DNA of 64,000 bases from positions 165,391-229,390 of the forward strand of contig CAZKBK010000002.1 in the NCBI GenBank assembly GCA_964551035.1, written 5' to 3'. The position numbers were made by a program, and so were the translations under genes. The DNA comes from Chryseosolibacter sp964551035 (GTDB lineage Bacteria; Bacteroidota; Bacteroidia; Cytophagales; Cyclobacteriaceae). This document shows positions 52,250 through 61,807 of the stretch, piece after piece. The notes under the pieces are model-generated. The model was not told where the DNA came from. It made no database searches and saw only the letters and a list, made by a program, of their open reading frames with translations. Position 1 is the first letter of the stretch; every line of letters begins with the position of its first letter.

Positions 52250-52297
52250 GTAACATTCCCTTAACTGTCAGTTCACGGACTTAACACAAACTTAACA
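52250..52297 (+). promoter_or_regulatory. Pho-box-like hexamers between the porin and pstS
   Basis: Hexamers close to TTAACA occur at 52250 (GTAACA), 52261 (TTAACT), 52272 (TTCACG), 52281 (TTAACA) and 52292 (TTAACA): three steps of 11 bases, one of 9. Another TTAACA is at 52220. Direct repeats of TTAACA with an 11-base period are the pattern bound by PhoP/PhoB-type regulators of phosphate starvation. Confidence 0.6.
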
Positions 52298-52328
52298 TCA
52301 GACCGGCAAGGGTCGTCCACGGTGGCAG

Positions 52329-52336
52329 TAACTTTG
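52329..52336 (+). promoter_or_regulatory. -7 element of the pst operon promoter
   Basis: TAACTTTG matches TAnnTTTG and lies 19 bases before the pstS ATG. The expected -33 TTTG is missing, which fits a promoter that needs an activator bound at the Pho-box-like hexamers upstream. Confidence 0.6.
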
Positions 52337-52355
52337 CAACGTAAAACAGATATCT

Positions 52356-53312
52356 ATGACGATCTTGCAAAAGTCATTCTCGGTCATGCTGATTTCCCTG
52401 GCGCTGATTGCCTGTGGCGGCGATTCGAAAAAGGATGGAGAAGGCCTTCAGGGCGAAATCCGCATCGATGGGTCGAGCACCGTTTATCCGATCACCGAGG
52501 CTGTTGCCGAAGAATTCAGGGTCGACCACCGCGACGTACGGGTTACAGTCGGCGTGTCGGGAACCGGGGGCGGGTTCAGCAAATTCGGGCGCGGTGAAAT
52601 CGACATCAACAATGCCTCACGTCCGATCAAGGAGTCGGAAGCCGCGGCGTGTCGTGAGAACAATATTGCATTTGAGGAGTTCACCGTCGCCTATGACGGT
52701 CTTGTAGTCGTGGTGAACAAGGAAAATACCTGGGTGGACAGCCTTACCGTCGAAGCGCTTAAGAAGATATGGGAACCCGCCGCACAGGAAAAGGTTACGC
52801 GGTGGAACCAGATACGCCCGGAGTGGCCCGACGAGGAGTTCAATCTTTATGGGCCCGGTATCGCGTCCGGTACTTATGATTATTTCACGGAAGCCATTGT
52901 GGGAGAAAGCGGCTCCAGTCGCGGCGACTACACCGCTAGCGAAGATGACAATGTCCTTGTGCAGGGCCTGTCCGGCGACAAAAACGGACTCGCCTTCTTT
53001 GGCCTCGCCTACTATGAAGAGAATAAGGAGCAGTTGAAACTTGTACCCATCGACAACGGCAACGGCGCGGTGACGCCGTCGGTTGAAACCGTGAAGAACG
53101 GAACGTATGCGCCACTGGCGAGGCCGGTCTTTATATACGTGACGGACGTGGCTGCGAAGCGCCCGGAAGTTCGCGCGTTTGTGGACTTCTATTTGTCCCA
53201 TGCAGATTTTCTCGTCCCGGACGTAGGCTACATCCCGCTGACTGAGGAAGAATACCAGGCGGAACTGGCCAAACTTGAGGCCTTCGCGAAATCCGCGCAA
53301 ATGTCGAAATAA
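52356..53312 (+). CDS. pstS: PstS phosphate-binding lipoprotein
   Basis: The 318-residue product has a lipoprotein signal (L-I-A-C-G, Cys20) and a PBP-like domain: I-D-G-S-S-T-V-Y-P-I-T-E near 38-49, V-G-V-S-G-T-G-G-G-F near 66-75 and N-N-A-S-R-P-I near 86-92 line the phosphate site, with S-G-T-Y-D-Y-F further on. It captures phosphate for the PstCAB transporter. First gene of pstSCAB-phoU. Confidence 0.95.
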   Translation: MTILQKSFSVMLISLALIACGGDSKKDGEGLQGEIRIDGSSTVYPITEAVAEEFRVDHRDVRVTVGVSGTGGGFSKFGRGEIDINNASRPIKESEAAACRENNIAFEEFTVAYDGLVVVVNKENTWVDSLTVEALKKIWEPAAQEKVTRWNQIRPEWPDEEFNLYGPGIASGTYDYFTEAIVGESGSSRGDYTASEDDNVLVQGLSGDKNGLAFFGLAYYEENKEQLKLVPIDNGNGAVTPSVETVKNGTYAPLARPVFIYVTDVAAKRPEVRAFVDFYLSHADFLVPDVGYIPLTEEEYQAELAKLEAFAKSAQMSK

Positions 53313-53331
53313 CGAAAAGAAGGGTCCAACG

Positions 53332-54210
53332 GTGAAGCGGTCGGGAGAAAAGGTCATCGAGTTTGGTTTGGGGCTGAGTGGGTTGATCACCGTGCTCACG
53401 ACCGCCGGCATCATCTGGGTGCTGGTGTCGGAATCGTGGGGATTCTTCTCGGCAGTACCCATTACCAGTTTCCTGTTCGACACGGAATGGACGCCGCTTT
53501 TTTCCCAAAAGCACTACGGGATACTTCCCCTGCTGTCGGGAACATTGCTGACCACCGCCATCGCGCTGGTCACGGCGGTTCCAACCGGCATCGTCATCGC
53601 AGTATACCTCAGCGAGTACGCGGACAAACGCCTTCGCAAGACGCTGAAGCCGGCACTTGAGGTGCTCGCAGCGGTTCCCACGGTCGTCTACGGATTCTTC
53701 GCACTCACCGTCGTCACGCCATTTCTTCAGGCTTTTATCCCGGGGCTTGGCAGTTTCAACGCGCTATCTGCCGGGATCGTGATGGGCATTATGATCATTC
53801 CCATCATTTCTTCGATGAGCGAAGACGCGTTGAACGCAGTGCCCAGGTCGTTGAGGGAAGCGTCGTACGGTATGGGCGCGACAAAATTTCAAACAGCGTT
53901 CAGGGTTATCGTCCCTGCCGCCTCTTCAGGGATACTGGTATCGATCATCCTGGGCATCGCCAGGGCCATTGGCGAGACCATGATCGTGGCCATAGCCGCG
54001 GGCCAGCAACCAACGCTGACCTTTGATCCGCGCGAAGCCGTTGAAACCATTACCGCCTACATCGTTCAAGTGAGCCTTGGCGACGTACCGCACGATTCCA
54101 TGGAGTACAAGACCATCTTCGCGGCGGGTATCACCTTGTTCGTGATGACGTTCCTGCTCAACAACATCAGTTTCTGGATCCGTAAAAAATACCAGGAGAA
54201 GTATGACTAG
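53332..54210 (+). CDS. pstC: PstC phosphate ABC transporter permease
   Basis: The start is a GTG at 53332, with an AAGG-type site upstream; an in-frame ATG inside pstS is unlikely. The 292-residue protein has six helices and the permease EAA loop with R-E-A-S-Y-G-M-G-A-T-K-F near 179-190. It forms the membrane channel with PstA. Its end overlaps pstA by eight bases. Confidence 0.93.
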   Translation: MKRSGEKVIEFGLGLSGLITVLTTAGIIWVLVSESWGFFSAVPITSFLFDTEWTPLFSQKHYGILPLLSGTLLTTAIALVTAVPTGIVIAVYLSEYADKRLRKTLKPALEVLAAVPTVVYGFFALTVVTPFLQAFIPGLGSFNALSAGIVMGIMIIPIISSMSEDALNAVPRSLREASYGMGATKFQTAFRVIVPAASSGILVSIILGIARAIGETMIVAIAAGQQPTLTFDPREAVETITAYIVQVSLGDVPHDSMEYKTIFAAGITLFVMTFLLNNISFWIRKKYQEKYD

Positions 54211-55060
54211 CGGAAACAGGAACCGGATCATCGACAACGCGTTCAAATACCTCGGCATCGCCTGCACGTTGCTGGGCGTGGTCGTGCTGTTGATATTTCT
54301 CGGCGACATTGTCCTGAAGGGCATCGGCCGTATCGACTGGGACTTTCTCACCGGGCTCCCTTCACGCCGGGCTGAACGCGCCGGCATTCTCACCGCCTGG
54401 ACGGGCACGGCCTGGATGTTGGGGCTAACAGCGGTCATCGCCATCCCGCTGGGTGTGGCGGCCGGGGTTTACCTACAGGAGTATGGAAGGAAGAATCGCC
54501 TGGCGCGAATCGTCGAACTCAATATCGCCAACCTCGCGGGTGTGCCGTCGATCATCTATGGACTTCTCGGCCTGGAGATCTTTGCGCGCGTGATGAAATT
54601 GGGGAACAGTCTCCTCACCGGCGCGGCCACACTTGCGCTGCTGATCCTCCCCGTAATCATCGTCGCTACCCGCGAGGCGCTGAAAGCGGTACCGAATTCC
54701 CTGCGTGAAGCGTCGTATGGGATGGGCGCAACGAAATGGCAAACCACGTGGTATCAGGTGTTGCCCGCCGCCACCGGGGGGATCCTTACCGGCATCATCC
54801 TCGCACTCTCGCGGGCCGTGGGTGAGACCGCGCCGCTCATCGTTATCGGCGCGTTGGCGTATGTCCCCTACGTAGCCGAAAGCCCCATGGATGAGTTTAC
54901 GGTCCTTCCCATCCAGATCTTCAACTGGGCATCGCGACCGCAACCCGAATTCCTCGTCAACGCCGCCGCGGCGATAATTGTCCTATTGCTCATCACGTTC
55001 GCCATGAACGGCATCGCCGTGTACCTGAGAAACAAATGGCAGAAAAAAGTTAGCTGGTGA
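54203..55060 (+). CDS. pstA: PstA phosphate ABC transporter permease
   Basis: The 285-residue protein has six helices (first near 14-36) and the EAA loop R-E-A-S-Y-G-M-G-A-T-K-W near 170-181, almost identical to that of PstC, as usual for this pair. It starts within the end of pstC (eight-base overlap), and pstB follows after four bases. Confidence 0.94.
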   Translation: MTSGNRNRIIDNAFKYLGIACTLLGVVVLLIFLGDIVLKGIGRIDWDFLTGLPSRRAERAGILTAWTGTAWMLGLTAVIAIPLGVAAGVYLQEYGRKNRLARIVELNIANLAGVPSIIYGLLGLEIFARVMKLGNSLLTGAATLALLILPVIIVATREALKAVPNSLREASYGMGATKWQTTWYQVLPAATGGILTGIILALSRAVGETAPLIVIGALAYVPYVAESPMDEFTVLPIQIFNWASRPQPEFLVNAAAAIIVLLLITFAMNGIAVYLRNKWQKKVSW

Positions 55061-55064
55061 CCCC

Positions 55065-55817
55065 ATGAAACCCATCGAAGCAAAGAAAGTAAACGTATTC
55101 TACGGCGACCACCACGTCCTGAAAGACGTCGACATGTCGGTGAAAGAGCACACCGTGACCGCCTTCATCGGTCCATCCGGATGTGGAAAGACTACATTCC
55201 TCCGCACCCTCAACCGGATGAACGATTACATCGACTCCTTTCGGAAGAAAGGAAAAATACTCATTAACGGTAAAGACATCTACGAAAAAAAGGTGCGCGT
55301 CGAAGACCTGCGGCGAAAAGTGGGCATGGTCTTCCAGAAGCCCAACCCATTTCCCAAGTCCATATTTGAAAATGTGGCGTATGGGCTACGCATCCACGGC
55401 ATCCGCGATCAATACGAGGTCAATGAAACCGTGGAGAAGTCGTTAAAGCGCGCCGCCCTGTGGGGCGAGGTGAAAGACAAACTCGACAAGCCCGCGCTTT
55501 CCCTCTCCGGCGGACAGCAACAACGGCTGTGCATCGCGCGGACCCTTGCAGTGAAGCCCTCCATCATCCTCATGGACGAGCCCGCCTCCGCCCTCGACCC
55601 GATTTCGACGTCAAAAATCGAGGAGCTGATCCAGGAACTGAAAGAGAAGTACACCATCGTCATCGTCACGCACAACATGCAACAGGCGGCGCGCATCAGC
55701 GACCGCACCGCATTCTTTTACATGGGCGAACTGGTGGAATACGACAAAACCTCCGCTATTTTCACGAACCCGAACAACAAACTCACCGAAAACTACATCA
55801 GCGGACGTTTCGGCTAA
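55065..55817 (+). CDS. pstB: PstB phosphate ABC transporter ATPase
   Basis: The 250-residue ABC ATPase has Walker A G-P-S-G-C-G-K-T-T (about 33-41), the Pst-specific Q-K-P-N-P-F-P-K-S-I segment near 88-97, signature L-S-G-G-Q-Q-Q-R near 145-152 and Walker B I-I-L-M-D-E-P-A-S-A-L-D near 165-176. It powers PstCA. phoU starts 20 bases later. Confidence 0.96.
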   Translation: MKPIEAKKVNVFYGDHHVLKDVDMSVKEHTVTAFIGPSGCGKTTFLRTLNRMNDYIDSFRKKGKILINGKDIYEKKVRVEDLRRKVGMVFQKPNPFPKSIFENVAYGLRIHGIRDQYEVNETVEKSLKRAALWGEVKDKLDKPALSLSGGQQQRLCIARTLAVKPSIILMDEPASALDPISTSKIEELIQELKEKYTIVIVTHNMQQAARISDRTAFFYMGELVEYDKTSAIFTNPNNKLTENYISGRFG

Positions 55818-55837
55818 GCAATCAAAAAAACATCATC

Positions 55838-56500
55838 ATGGCAGCACCCATCGACGGCGAACTCCAGGCACTGAAAGACAACCTCATCGACATGCTCGAA
55901 ATGGTACGCGGGCAGGTGGATAAATGCAGAAAAGCGCTGCACAAATCCAACCTGAAGTACGCGGAGGAGGTCCTCAGCGACGAAGAGAAAATCAACCAGC
56001 AGGAAATCGCTATCGACCGCGACTGTGAAAACATCCTGGCACTTTACACGCCCGTAGCCACCGACCTGCGGTTTGTGCTGTCCACGCTGAAGATCGCCAA
56101 TAACCTGGAACGCATTGGCGACTACGCGAAAAGCTTCGCCCGTTTTGTCATCGATCGGCACGAACACATTTCACCCAAGCTGTTCGCCAGGTATAACATC
56201 CCGGAAATGCTCGACACGCTGGCGAAGATGCTCAAAGACATGCGGGAAGCCGTAAACAAGGGTGACACGCGGCTTGCCCGGAAGACGACAACAAAAGACC
56301 TGGCCTTAAATGAATATTTTCGCGAAGCGTTCGCCACCACGACTTCCCTGATGTCGAAAAAACCCGAGAAGTCGGCGCTCTTCCTTTCACTCTTCGCCAT
56401 CACGCGCGACCTTGAGCGGGGTGGTGACCACACGAAGAATATCGCCGAGGAGTTGGTGTTTCATATTGAGGCGAAGGTGGTGAAGCACAGGAAAGGGTAG
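55838..56500 (+). CDS. phoU: PhoU phosphate signalling protein
   Basis: The ATG at 55838 gives a normal 220-residue PhoU; the open frame continues upstream through pstB but that is not coding. The two three-helix bundles each contain the metal-binding pattern: E-I-A-I-D-R-D-C near 48-55 with L-R-F-V-L-S-T-L-K-I-A-N-N-L-E-R-I-G-D-Y near 70-89, and the second half ending R-D-L-E-R-G-G-D-H-T-K-N-I-A-E. PhoU links the transporter to the PhoR-PhoB system; those two genes are not in the window. Confidence 0.94.
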   Translation: MAAPIDGELQALKDNLIDMLEMVRGQVDKCRKALHKSNLKYAEEVLSDEEKINQQEIAIDRDCENILALYTPVATDLRFVLSTLKIANNLERIGDYAKSFARFVIDRHEHISPKLFARYNIPEMLDTLAKMLKDMREAVNKGDTRLARKTTTKDLALNEYFREAFATTTSLMSKKPEKSALFLSLFAITRDLERGGDHTKNIAEELVFHIEAKVVKHRKG

Positions 56501-56651
56501 GGGTTTTGAAGCGGCCAGGTAGCCACCCGCCTGCCGAAGCGGAGCGTAGGCATGGTTGCCGGATGGCAGGGTGGTTGGCATTGGTTTGAGGAGAGGCTTC
56601 GGCTGGGTCAGTCCTTTAGTTTGAACTTTACCAAATGGTGTGCGGCCAGCA

Positions 56652-57629
56652 CTACGAACTATTCTTTCGCAGCCAACGCAGCAGGTCTTCAATAAATTCA
56701 CCCCTCAGTTGTGCTTTGTCATCCTCATACATCGCGTGTCCGGTCGGGTACACCTGGATCTCGTAGTTTTCCTTCCCGGTCGACATAAAACCTTTTTGCA
56801 ACCGATAAATGCTCTCGTAAACAGGCATGTTGTCGTTTTCATCCTTTGACCCATAAGCAACGAATACGGCCTGGTTTACTTTCCTCCAATAATCCATGGG
56901 ATCAAAATCAATGTTCAGGTCAATCCAATTCCATACCCATGTATCTTTGCGATTGGGGAATGTCTTTGCAAATCCCGACCAACCGGACGACTCCAATTCA
57001 GCGAATCGTTCCTTCAAAGGATCCCAACTTCCACCCTTTGCATATTGTTTCATCAAAACGTGCAAGTCGAGGACTTCCTTAATTTGATTGGAACTCAGCC
57101 CCTCCTTTCCCGCGGTGTTCGTGACTTCATGAATAATTTGCTCCTCAAGGGTGACGGCTGCCCCCACAACATCGATCACAAACTGTATTGTGGTATCCCG
57201 GCTTGCCGCTACCGGAGCAATGAATCCCCCCTGGCTCAAACCCATTACGCCCACTTTCTCGAGTTTCACTATCGTCTTTAGATGCTGAACCGAACAGATA
57301 ACATCAGTGGCCAAATCCTCAAAGGAAGCATTCTTCCAGCTACCCTCAGATTTTCCGCAACCTCTCTTGTCCGGCAGCAACACATAGTAACCGTTCTCAG
57401 CAAGTATTTCAGCAAAGGCTTTCGACCATAGGTTGGTACGATCGCTGTTACCAGAACCCTGAATCAAAGCAATTCCAACCCCCCCTTTCGGTCTGATTGG
57501 AGTGTAAATGTCGGCGAACAAATCCAGCGTATCACACTTAAAGCGCGTCTCTTCAACCGAAAATTTCTGGCTAAGGACACCGGTCAAAGATGTCACGGTT
57601 ATCAGGATCGTAACTAAATATCTTTTCAT
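56652..57629 (-). CDS. Secreted alpha/beta hydrolase
   Basis: The 325-residue product has a signal peptide (about 1-20) and an alpha/beta-hydrolase fold: oxyanion region Q-G-S-G-N-S-D-R near 57-64, D-K-R-G-C-G-K-S near 87-94, nucleophile elbow G-L-S-Q-G-G near 130-135 (Ser132), acid in G-S-K-D-E-N-D near 262 and His in T-G-H-A-M-Y near 302. It probably hydrolyses an ester or peptide in the periplasm; the substrate is unknown. It converges on phoU and stands alone. Confidence 0.87.
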   Translation of the reverse strand: MKRYLVTILITVTSLTGVLSQKFSVEETRFKCDTLDLFADIYTPIRPKGGVGIALIQGSGNSDRTNLWSKAFAEILAENGYYVLLPDKRGCGKSEGSWKNASFEDLATDVICSVQHLKTIVKLEKVGVMGLSQGGFIAPVAASRDTTIQFVIDVVGAAVTLEEQIIHEVTNTAGKEGLSSNQIKEVLDLHVLMKQYAKGGSWDPLKERFAELESSGWSGFAKTFPNRKDTWVWNWIDLNIDFDPMDYWRKVNQAVFVAYGSKDENDNMPVYESIYRLQKGFMSTGKENYEIQVYPTGHAMYEDDKAQLRGEFIEDLLRWLRKNSS

Positions 57630-57779
57630 TGTCTGAACTTTTTAGTGCCAAAACGGCAAGCCATCCGCTGTTGAGGGAACGAAGGGAAATTAATCGAGAA
57701 CAGCTACCCTAGCGTCATCCACGCATCTCCTGGCAAACCTGACGCGACGTAATTCAAATCATAATGACCTTATCCATCC

Positions 57780-57970
57780 CTACGCCTTGCGGATCATTGT
57801 TACTTGTTTGACATGTTTATATAAACGATTTTCCGAAAATCCGGCATAGACCCATTCCTTCGCTAAAGGAACCTTTGGAACCAGAATGACGATCACGCCC
57901 AAGATCTTCCACACTCCCCTTATAGTTAGAAAATAACGGGATACTCCAACTGCGAAAAGCCCTCCCGAAC
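57780..57970 (-). pseudogene. Frameshifted remnant of a DoxX-like gene
   Basis: Read on the minus strand, 57970 downward gives V-R-E-G-F-S-Q-L-E-Y-P, then after a one-base frame change R-Y-F-L-T-I-R-G-V-W-K-I-L-G-V, I-L-V-P-K-V-P and K-E-W-V-Y-A-G-F before running out to a TAG at 57780. This follows closely the DoxX-like family (G-Y-P-x-Y-F, G-V-W-K-L-L-G-V, L-V-P-x-F-P, K-E-W-A-Y-A-G-F). The first and last membrane helices are missing and there is no start codon, so it is a decayed fragment. It explains part of the 435-base gap at 57630-58064; I see nothing else there. Confidence 0.65.
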
Positions 57971-58064
57971 CGGGGTGAAGATAGGGCGTTTAGATGAAAA
58001 ATGCGAGGGGGAGCAGTTTGGAGTTTGTGCCTGATTCATGGACCACAAGGCGTTTGCATCCCCA

Positions 58065-58856
58065 CTATTGCGCACCCCAGTTATAAAACCGGTCGCCCTG
58101 AAATGATTTCATCCTGATTGAAAGTTTGTCCCGGTGCTCCTTCCCCTCAACCTCTACCAGGTTCCTCAGCACCGTCTCGTCACCATCGTACTGAAAAATA
58201 AATCCCTTCGCGAAGTAGTAGCCCGACTGCGCAGCATCAACCACGATATCACCATTTCCATCAATTTCATAGTAGTAGTAGTGCCCGGGCATTTGCGCAC
58301 CAAATTGAGCCCCGGCGTCGGCAAACGCTTCGATGAACGAATCGGCCAGTGTAGATGACGATTCGGTGTGATATCCGATGATACCCCAATACGTATTGGG
58401 GGGGACGCGTTTTGTGTCCGGGCGAACAATCTCGATTCCGGCCTCGGCATGGAAGCGTAGGTTGATTTCAGTATCGGTGATTTCCAGAGTCCCCCGGTTT
58501 TCCAGGTTCGCGTTATTGATCTCGATCGCATACCGGCCATTCGGCACCGTGTTCAGGTCGACTGTGGTCGTGGCGGGACCCAGCGCCATTAAGCATACAA
58601 ACGGCGCTTCAACCGAAGTAAATCCGATCTTGAATGCGCTACTTCCCAAATTCGTTTTCGTGATGATGGAATAATTCGCGCAAGAATAGATTCTCTCCGT
58701 TTTACAGTAGAACGTCAGCCGCCGCGACCCCGGTTGAAGCACCTCCCTGGTCTCGATGCTGATCATCGAGTCAATTGGATTAGAACCCAGCCCGATATCC
58801 TTATACTCGCAGGAAATAGTTACTAGGGAAACACAAAAAATAATCAATTTCTTCAT
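58065..58856 (-). CDS. Hypothetical lipoprotein
   Basis: The 263-residue product has a lipoprotein signal (V-T-I-S-C, Cys16) and a mostly beta-strand mature part with three further cysteines near the front (F-Y-C, Y-S-C, F-V-C). The middle contains G-T-L-E-I-T-D-T-E and the end a Y-Y-Y-Y-E-I-D-G-N-G-D-I-V-V segment. I do not recognise the family. It is a single gene with no obvious operon partners. Confidence 0.6.
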   Translation of the reverse strand: MKKLIIFCVSLVTISCEYKDIGLGSNPIDSMISIETREVLQPGSRRLTFYCKTERIYSCANYSIITKTNLGSSAFKIGFTSVEAPFVCLMALGPATTTVDLNTVPNGRYAIEINNANLENRGTLEITDTEINLRFHAEAGIEIVRPDTKRVPPNTYWGIIGYHTESSSTLADSFIEAFADAGAQFGAQMPGHYYYYEIDGNGDIVVDAAQSGYYFAKGFIFQYDGDETVLRNLVEVEGKEHRDKLSIRMKSFQGDRFYNWGAQ

Positions 58857-59035
58857 AATCTCTTAGACACACTGACGCGGATGAATCGTTGGAATTTCCA
58901 TCCGATTGCACAGCCTCGTTCGCGTCGCAACGATTCGCCGAAAGCGTTGCTTAAAAGATAATCATACTTGAGTTCACGCCCGTTGAGATAACGACGCGCC
59001 CTTGTCATTCCCGCGCGCCAATCATTCCGTGTCCC

Positions 59036-59425
59036 CTACGGCAGCTCAACCACCGTGATCCGGTTTCCGTACAGATCGAGGCAATGAAAAAATTTGCTTT
59101 CGCGCTGTGACACGAGCGCTTCCGCAATGATGACCCCGTTGGATTGAACGTGTTGGTAGAGGCCTTCGATGTCGTCGGTGTAAATCACCAGTAGTGGCTG
59201 ACCCCCGGTCTGGTTGCCAATCAATTTCTCCTGCAGGGGTGTCTCCGCCCTGAGGAACCATACACCCAGGTCATCATCGTCGGAAAAACTGATGTGAAGG
59301 TAACGCCGGCCCTCGTTGGCGGCATGGTCAAAGATCTTCCTGCACTGGAAATTCCTTTCGTAAAAATCGAAAGCCTTGTCGTAATCATCCACAAGAATGA
59401 TCGCGCGTCCAAGTCGTGTATTCAT
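59036..59425 (-). CDS. VOC superfamily (glyoxalase/bleomycin-resistance type) protein
   Basis: The 129-residue protein has the two beta-alpha-beta-beta-beta modules of the vicinal-oxygen-chelate fold: R-A-I-I-L-V-D-D-Y-D-K-A-F-D-F-Y-E-R-N-F near 7-26, Y-L-H-I-S-F near 43-48, then Y-T-D-D-I-E-G-L near 80-87 and C-L-D-L-Y-G-N-R-I-T-V-V-E near 114-126. Specific substrate unknown. It is 12 bases upstream of the antiporter gene on the same strand. Confidence 0.85.
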   Translation of the reverse strand: MNTRLGRAIILVDDYDKAFDFYERNFQCRKIFDHAANEGRRYLHISFSDDDDLGVWFLRAETPLQEKLIGNQTGGQPLLVIYTDDIEGLYQHVQSNGVIIAEALVSQRESKFFHCLDLYGNRITVVELP

Positions 59426-59437
59426 TGAATCATCGAA

Positions 59438-61558
59438 TTAGCCTCTTCTGAAAATCCTTCCCGCGTTCCTTAAGACACTCAAGCTCTTCTCCAGCATACC
59501 TCCGGTTACTGTCTGTTCATATCCAGACACTTCAGCTTCCCCGGTTGTTGCCGGGTAAATAAAAATGAGATTTTGGGCCTGGAAAGTCTTTACCATTTTT
59601 CCGGGAAGCTGATCCGCAGCGGGGGTGTAGGAAATTCCGCCGGCACGAGAGCAGAGAAACGCGATCATATCGTCCTGCGCGGCGCCCTTGCGGATGCCCG
59701 GGATGTCCCCATACGCAACGAATCCTTTGTAGACCACCTCGACGGAAATCTTGGCCGTTTTCATGTACTCGAAGATATGGGCGTTCAGGTCGATGGTTCC
59801 ATAGAGGATGATTCGCATCCGCAGGTGCGAAGCGAGATTGAGGAGGTTCTGTGCCCACTTGTAAAAGCCTGGTTCCTTCTCGGCAAACATGGGGCACCAC
59901 ACCACCAGATTCTTGTGAATGTTCAGCGGCGCCAAAAATCTTGTAATCAGAAGGGTCTGTGTAGTTTGCTTCACCAGGCTGTCGAAAGTGCGTCCAAAGA
60001 TGATGTCCGCGAGCGATTTCTCTGCCGACCAACCCAACACCAGGTCCGTCACAAACCGTTCTTTCACAATGCGTTTTATGCCCGTGGCGACGTTGCGGTC
60101 GATGGTGGCCATGATCTCAACCTTCTGGTCGGCCGCTGCCGCGTGGACAATGGCTTTGTCAAGTAACTTCTTCGACTGTAACAGCTTTTGTTGAACCTGT
60201 TCGTTATCCCTTACAACGGTGAGGCCGATGATTGGCGATTGGTCCTTGCTGTGCTTGATCGCCGCCGCAAAATCGATAAGGTTCTCCATCGTCTCCGGGT
60301 TTGCGATGGGCACCAGAATTTGTTGTTTGCTCACCACTGGCTCGGGCTCGGCGTCGAGTTGGATCAACAGTTTCTTGCCGGCCTTCTCGGCGACAAAGGA
60401 GGCCACGACGCAACTGATCAGGATAAGGATGACGGCGCCGTTCAAAACGTTGTCGTCTACGAGCCCCAGGTTATAGCCAACGAGAATAATCGCCAGTGTC
60501 GCCGCCGCATGGGAGCCGCTCAACCCATATAGCAGATTGGATTCCGATTTTGAGTACTTAAAAAGTAGTCCCGTGAGCTTTGCCGCCGAGCCCTTGCCCA
60601 ATACGGAAAGGCATGCGAGCGTCGCCGCAATGATAATCGCAGAAGGGCTGGACGTGAGTATCCCCAGGTCAACGATCATTCCTACGCTAATAAGAAAGAA
60701 TGGGATGAACAAGGCATTGCCGACGAATTCGATTCGGTTCATCAGGGATGACGTGTGCGGTATGAGGCGGTTGAGGGTCAACCCCGCTGCGAACGCTCCG
60801 ATGATTGGCTCGAGCCCGGCGAGTTCCGCGATGAAGGCGCAGAAAAACACGGCGGACAAAACGAAAATAAAGTGTGCGGATTTTTCGTCCTGTAGCCGCA
60901 TGAAAAACCACGACGATACTTTCGGTACGACAACAATGACGATAAACGCAAATACAGCAACGGAAATCCCGAGGCGTGTCCACAGGGCCACCGTCAATCC
61001 GCCTTCCACGGCGCCGGTGATGATGGCGAGGATGATCAGCACAGCCGTGTCCGTCAGGATCGTTCCCCCTACGGCGACCGCGACCGCCTGATGTTTCGAG
61101 ATGCCCAATCGGGTGACGATGGGATATGCGATAAGCGTGTGCGTCGCCATCGTGCTCGCAATCAGGATACTCGACGCCAGCGGATAATCGATCAGAAAGT
61201 AGAAGACCACAAAGCCGAGAATGATCGGAATGGCAAACGTCAGGATACCGAAGATGATGCTGCGGTTGCGGTACTTTTTAAACTCTCCCAAGTCCAGTTC
61301 CAAACCGGCAATGAACATGATGTAAAGGAGACCGATCGTGGAGAAAAGATTGACGGCAGCGGTGCGCGCAATCAGGTTGAATCCATGTGGGCCGATAATC
61401 GTTCCGGAGATGATGAGCCCGATAATTCCGGGGATTTTGAACCGGTTAAAAATGATGGGTACCAGCAGAATGATAAACAGGATGACCGAAAAGATCAACA
61501 CCTGGTTGGTAAATGGGGTCTGAAATTCGTGGAGAATGTTTTCCCAGATCTGCTGCAT
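59438..61558 (-). CDS. CPA2-type cation:proton antiporter with C-terminal universal-stress domains
   Basis: The start at 61558 (MQQIWENIL) begins the antiporter; the frame runs on upstream but that part is not homologous and overlaps the acetyltransferase gene. The 706-residue protein has 12 helices (about 20-405) of the Na+/H+ exchanger type with G-L-I-I-S-G-T-I-I-G-P-H-G and F-I-A-G-L-E-L-D-L, and A-G-L-E-P-I-I-G-A-F-A-A-G-L in the second half. The C-terminal ~270 residues form two UspA-like domains. It probably exchanges K+ or Na+ for protons. Confidence 0.88.
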   Translation of the reverse strand: MQQIWENILHEFQTPFTNQVLIFSVILFIILLVPIIFNRFKIPGIIGLIISGTIIGPHGFNLIARTAAVNLFSTIGLLYIMFIAGLELDLGEFKKYRNRSIIFGILTFAIPIILGFVVFYFLIDYPLASSILIASTMATHTLIAYPIVTRLGISKHQAVAVAVGGTILTDTAVLIILAIITGAVEGGLTVALWTRLGISVAVFAFIVIVVVPKVSSWFFMRLQDEKSAHFIFVLSAVFFCAFIAELAGLEPIIGAFAAGLTLNRLIPHTSSLMNRIEFVGNALFIPFFLISVGMIVDLGILTSSPSAIIIAATLACLSVLGKGSAAKLTGLLFKYSKSESNLLYGLSGSHAAATLAIILVGYNLGLVDDNVLNGAVILILISCVVASFVAEKAGKKLLIQLDAEPEPVVSKQQILVPIANPETMENLIDFAAAIKHSKDQSPIIGLTVVRDNEQVQQKLLQSKKLLDKAIVHAAAADQKVEIMATIDRNVATGIKRIVKERFVTDLVLGWSAEKSLADIIFGRTFDSLVKQTTQTLLITRFLAPLNIHKNLVVWCPMFAEKEPGFYKWAQNLLNLASHLRMRIILYGTIDLNAHIFEYMKTAKISVEVVYKGFVAYGDIPGIRKGAAQDDMIAFLCSRAGGISYTPAADQLPGKMVKTFQAQNLIFIYPATTGEAEVSGYEQTVTGGMLEKSLSVLRNAGRIFRRG

Positions 61559-61807
61559 AGGGCGATTAAGGCCAATACGGAGCCAATAACCGAAGGCTTG
61601 AGGAGAAATGCAAATGGAAGGGAGCCGGGACGGCGGAGGCAATTTGCGTTGTGAAGAACCGTTTGGCCGGATTGCCGGCAAGCGCGGCAGCGGGAAATGC
61701 GAAGCAATGATTTCCACGAATGTTGGATGAGTTCCGTGGATCTTGCCCGCAAAGAAAAAGACTTTTATCCTCGCAGAAAGCCCTTCGTTTATGTAAATTA
61801 ATGGACC

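Noticed and set aside
55460..55837. Long in-frame extension of phoU across pstB
   Set aside because: It lies inside pstB in another frame; the ATG at 55838 gives a normal-length PhoU.
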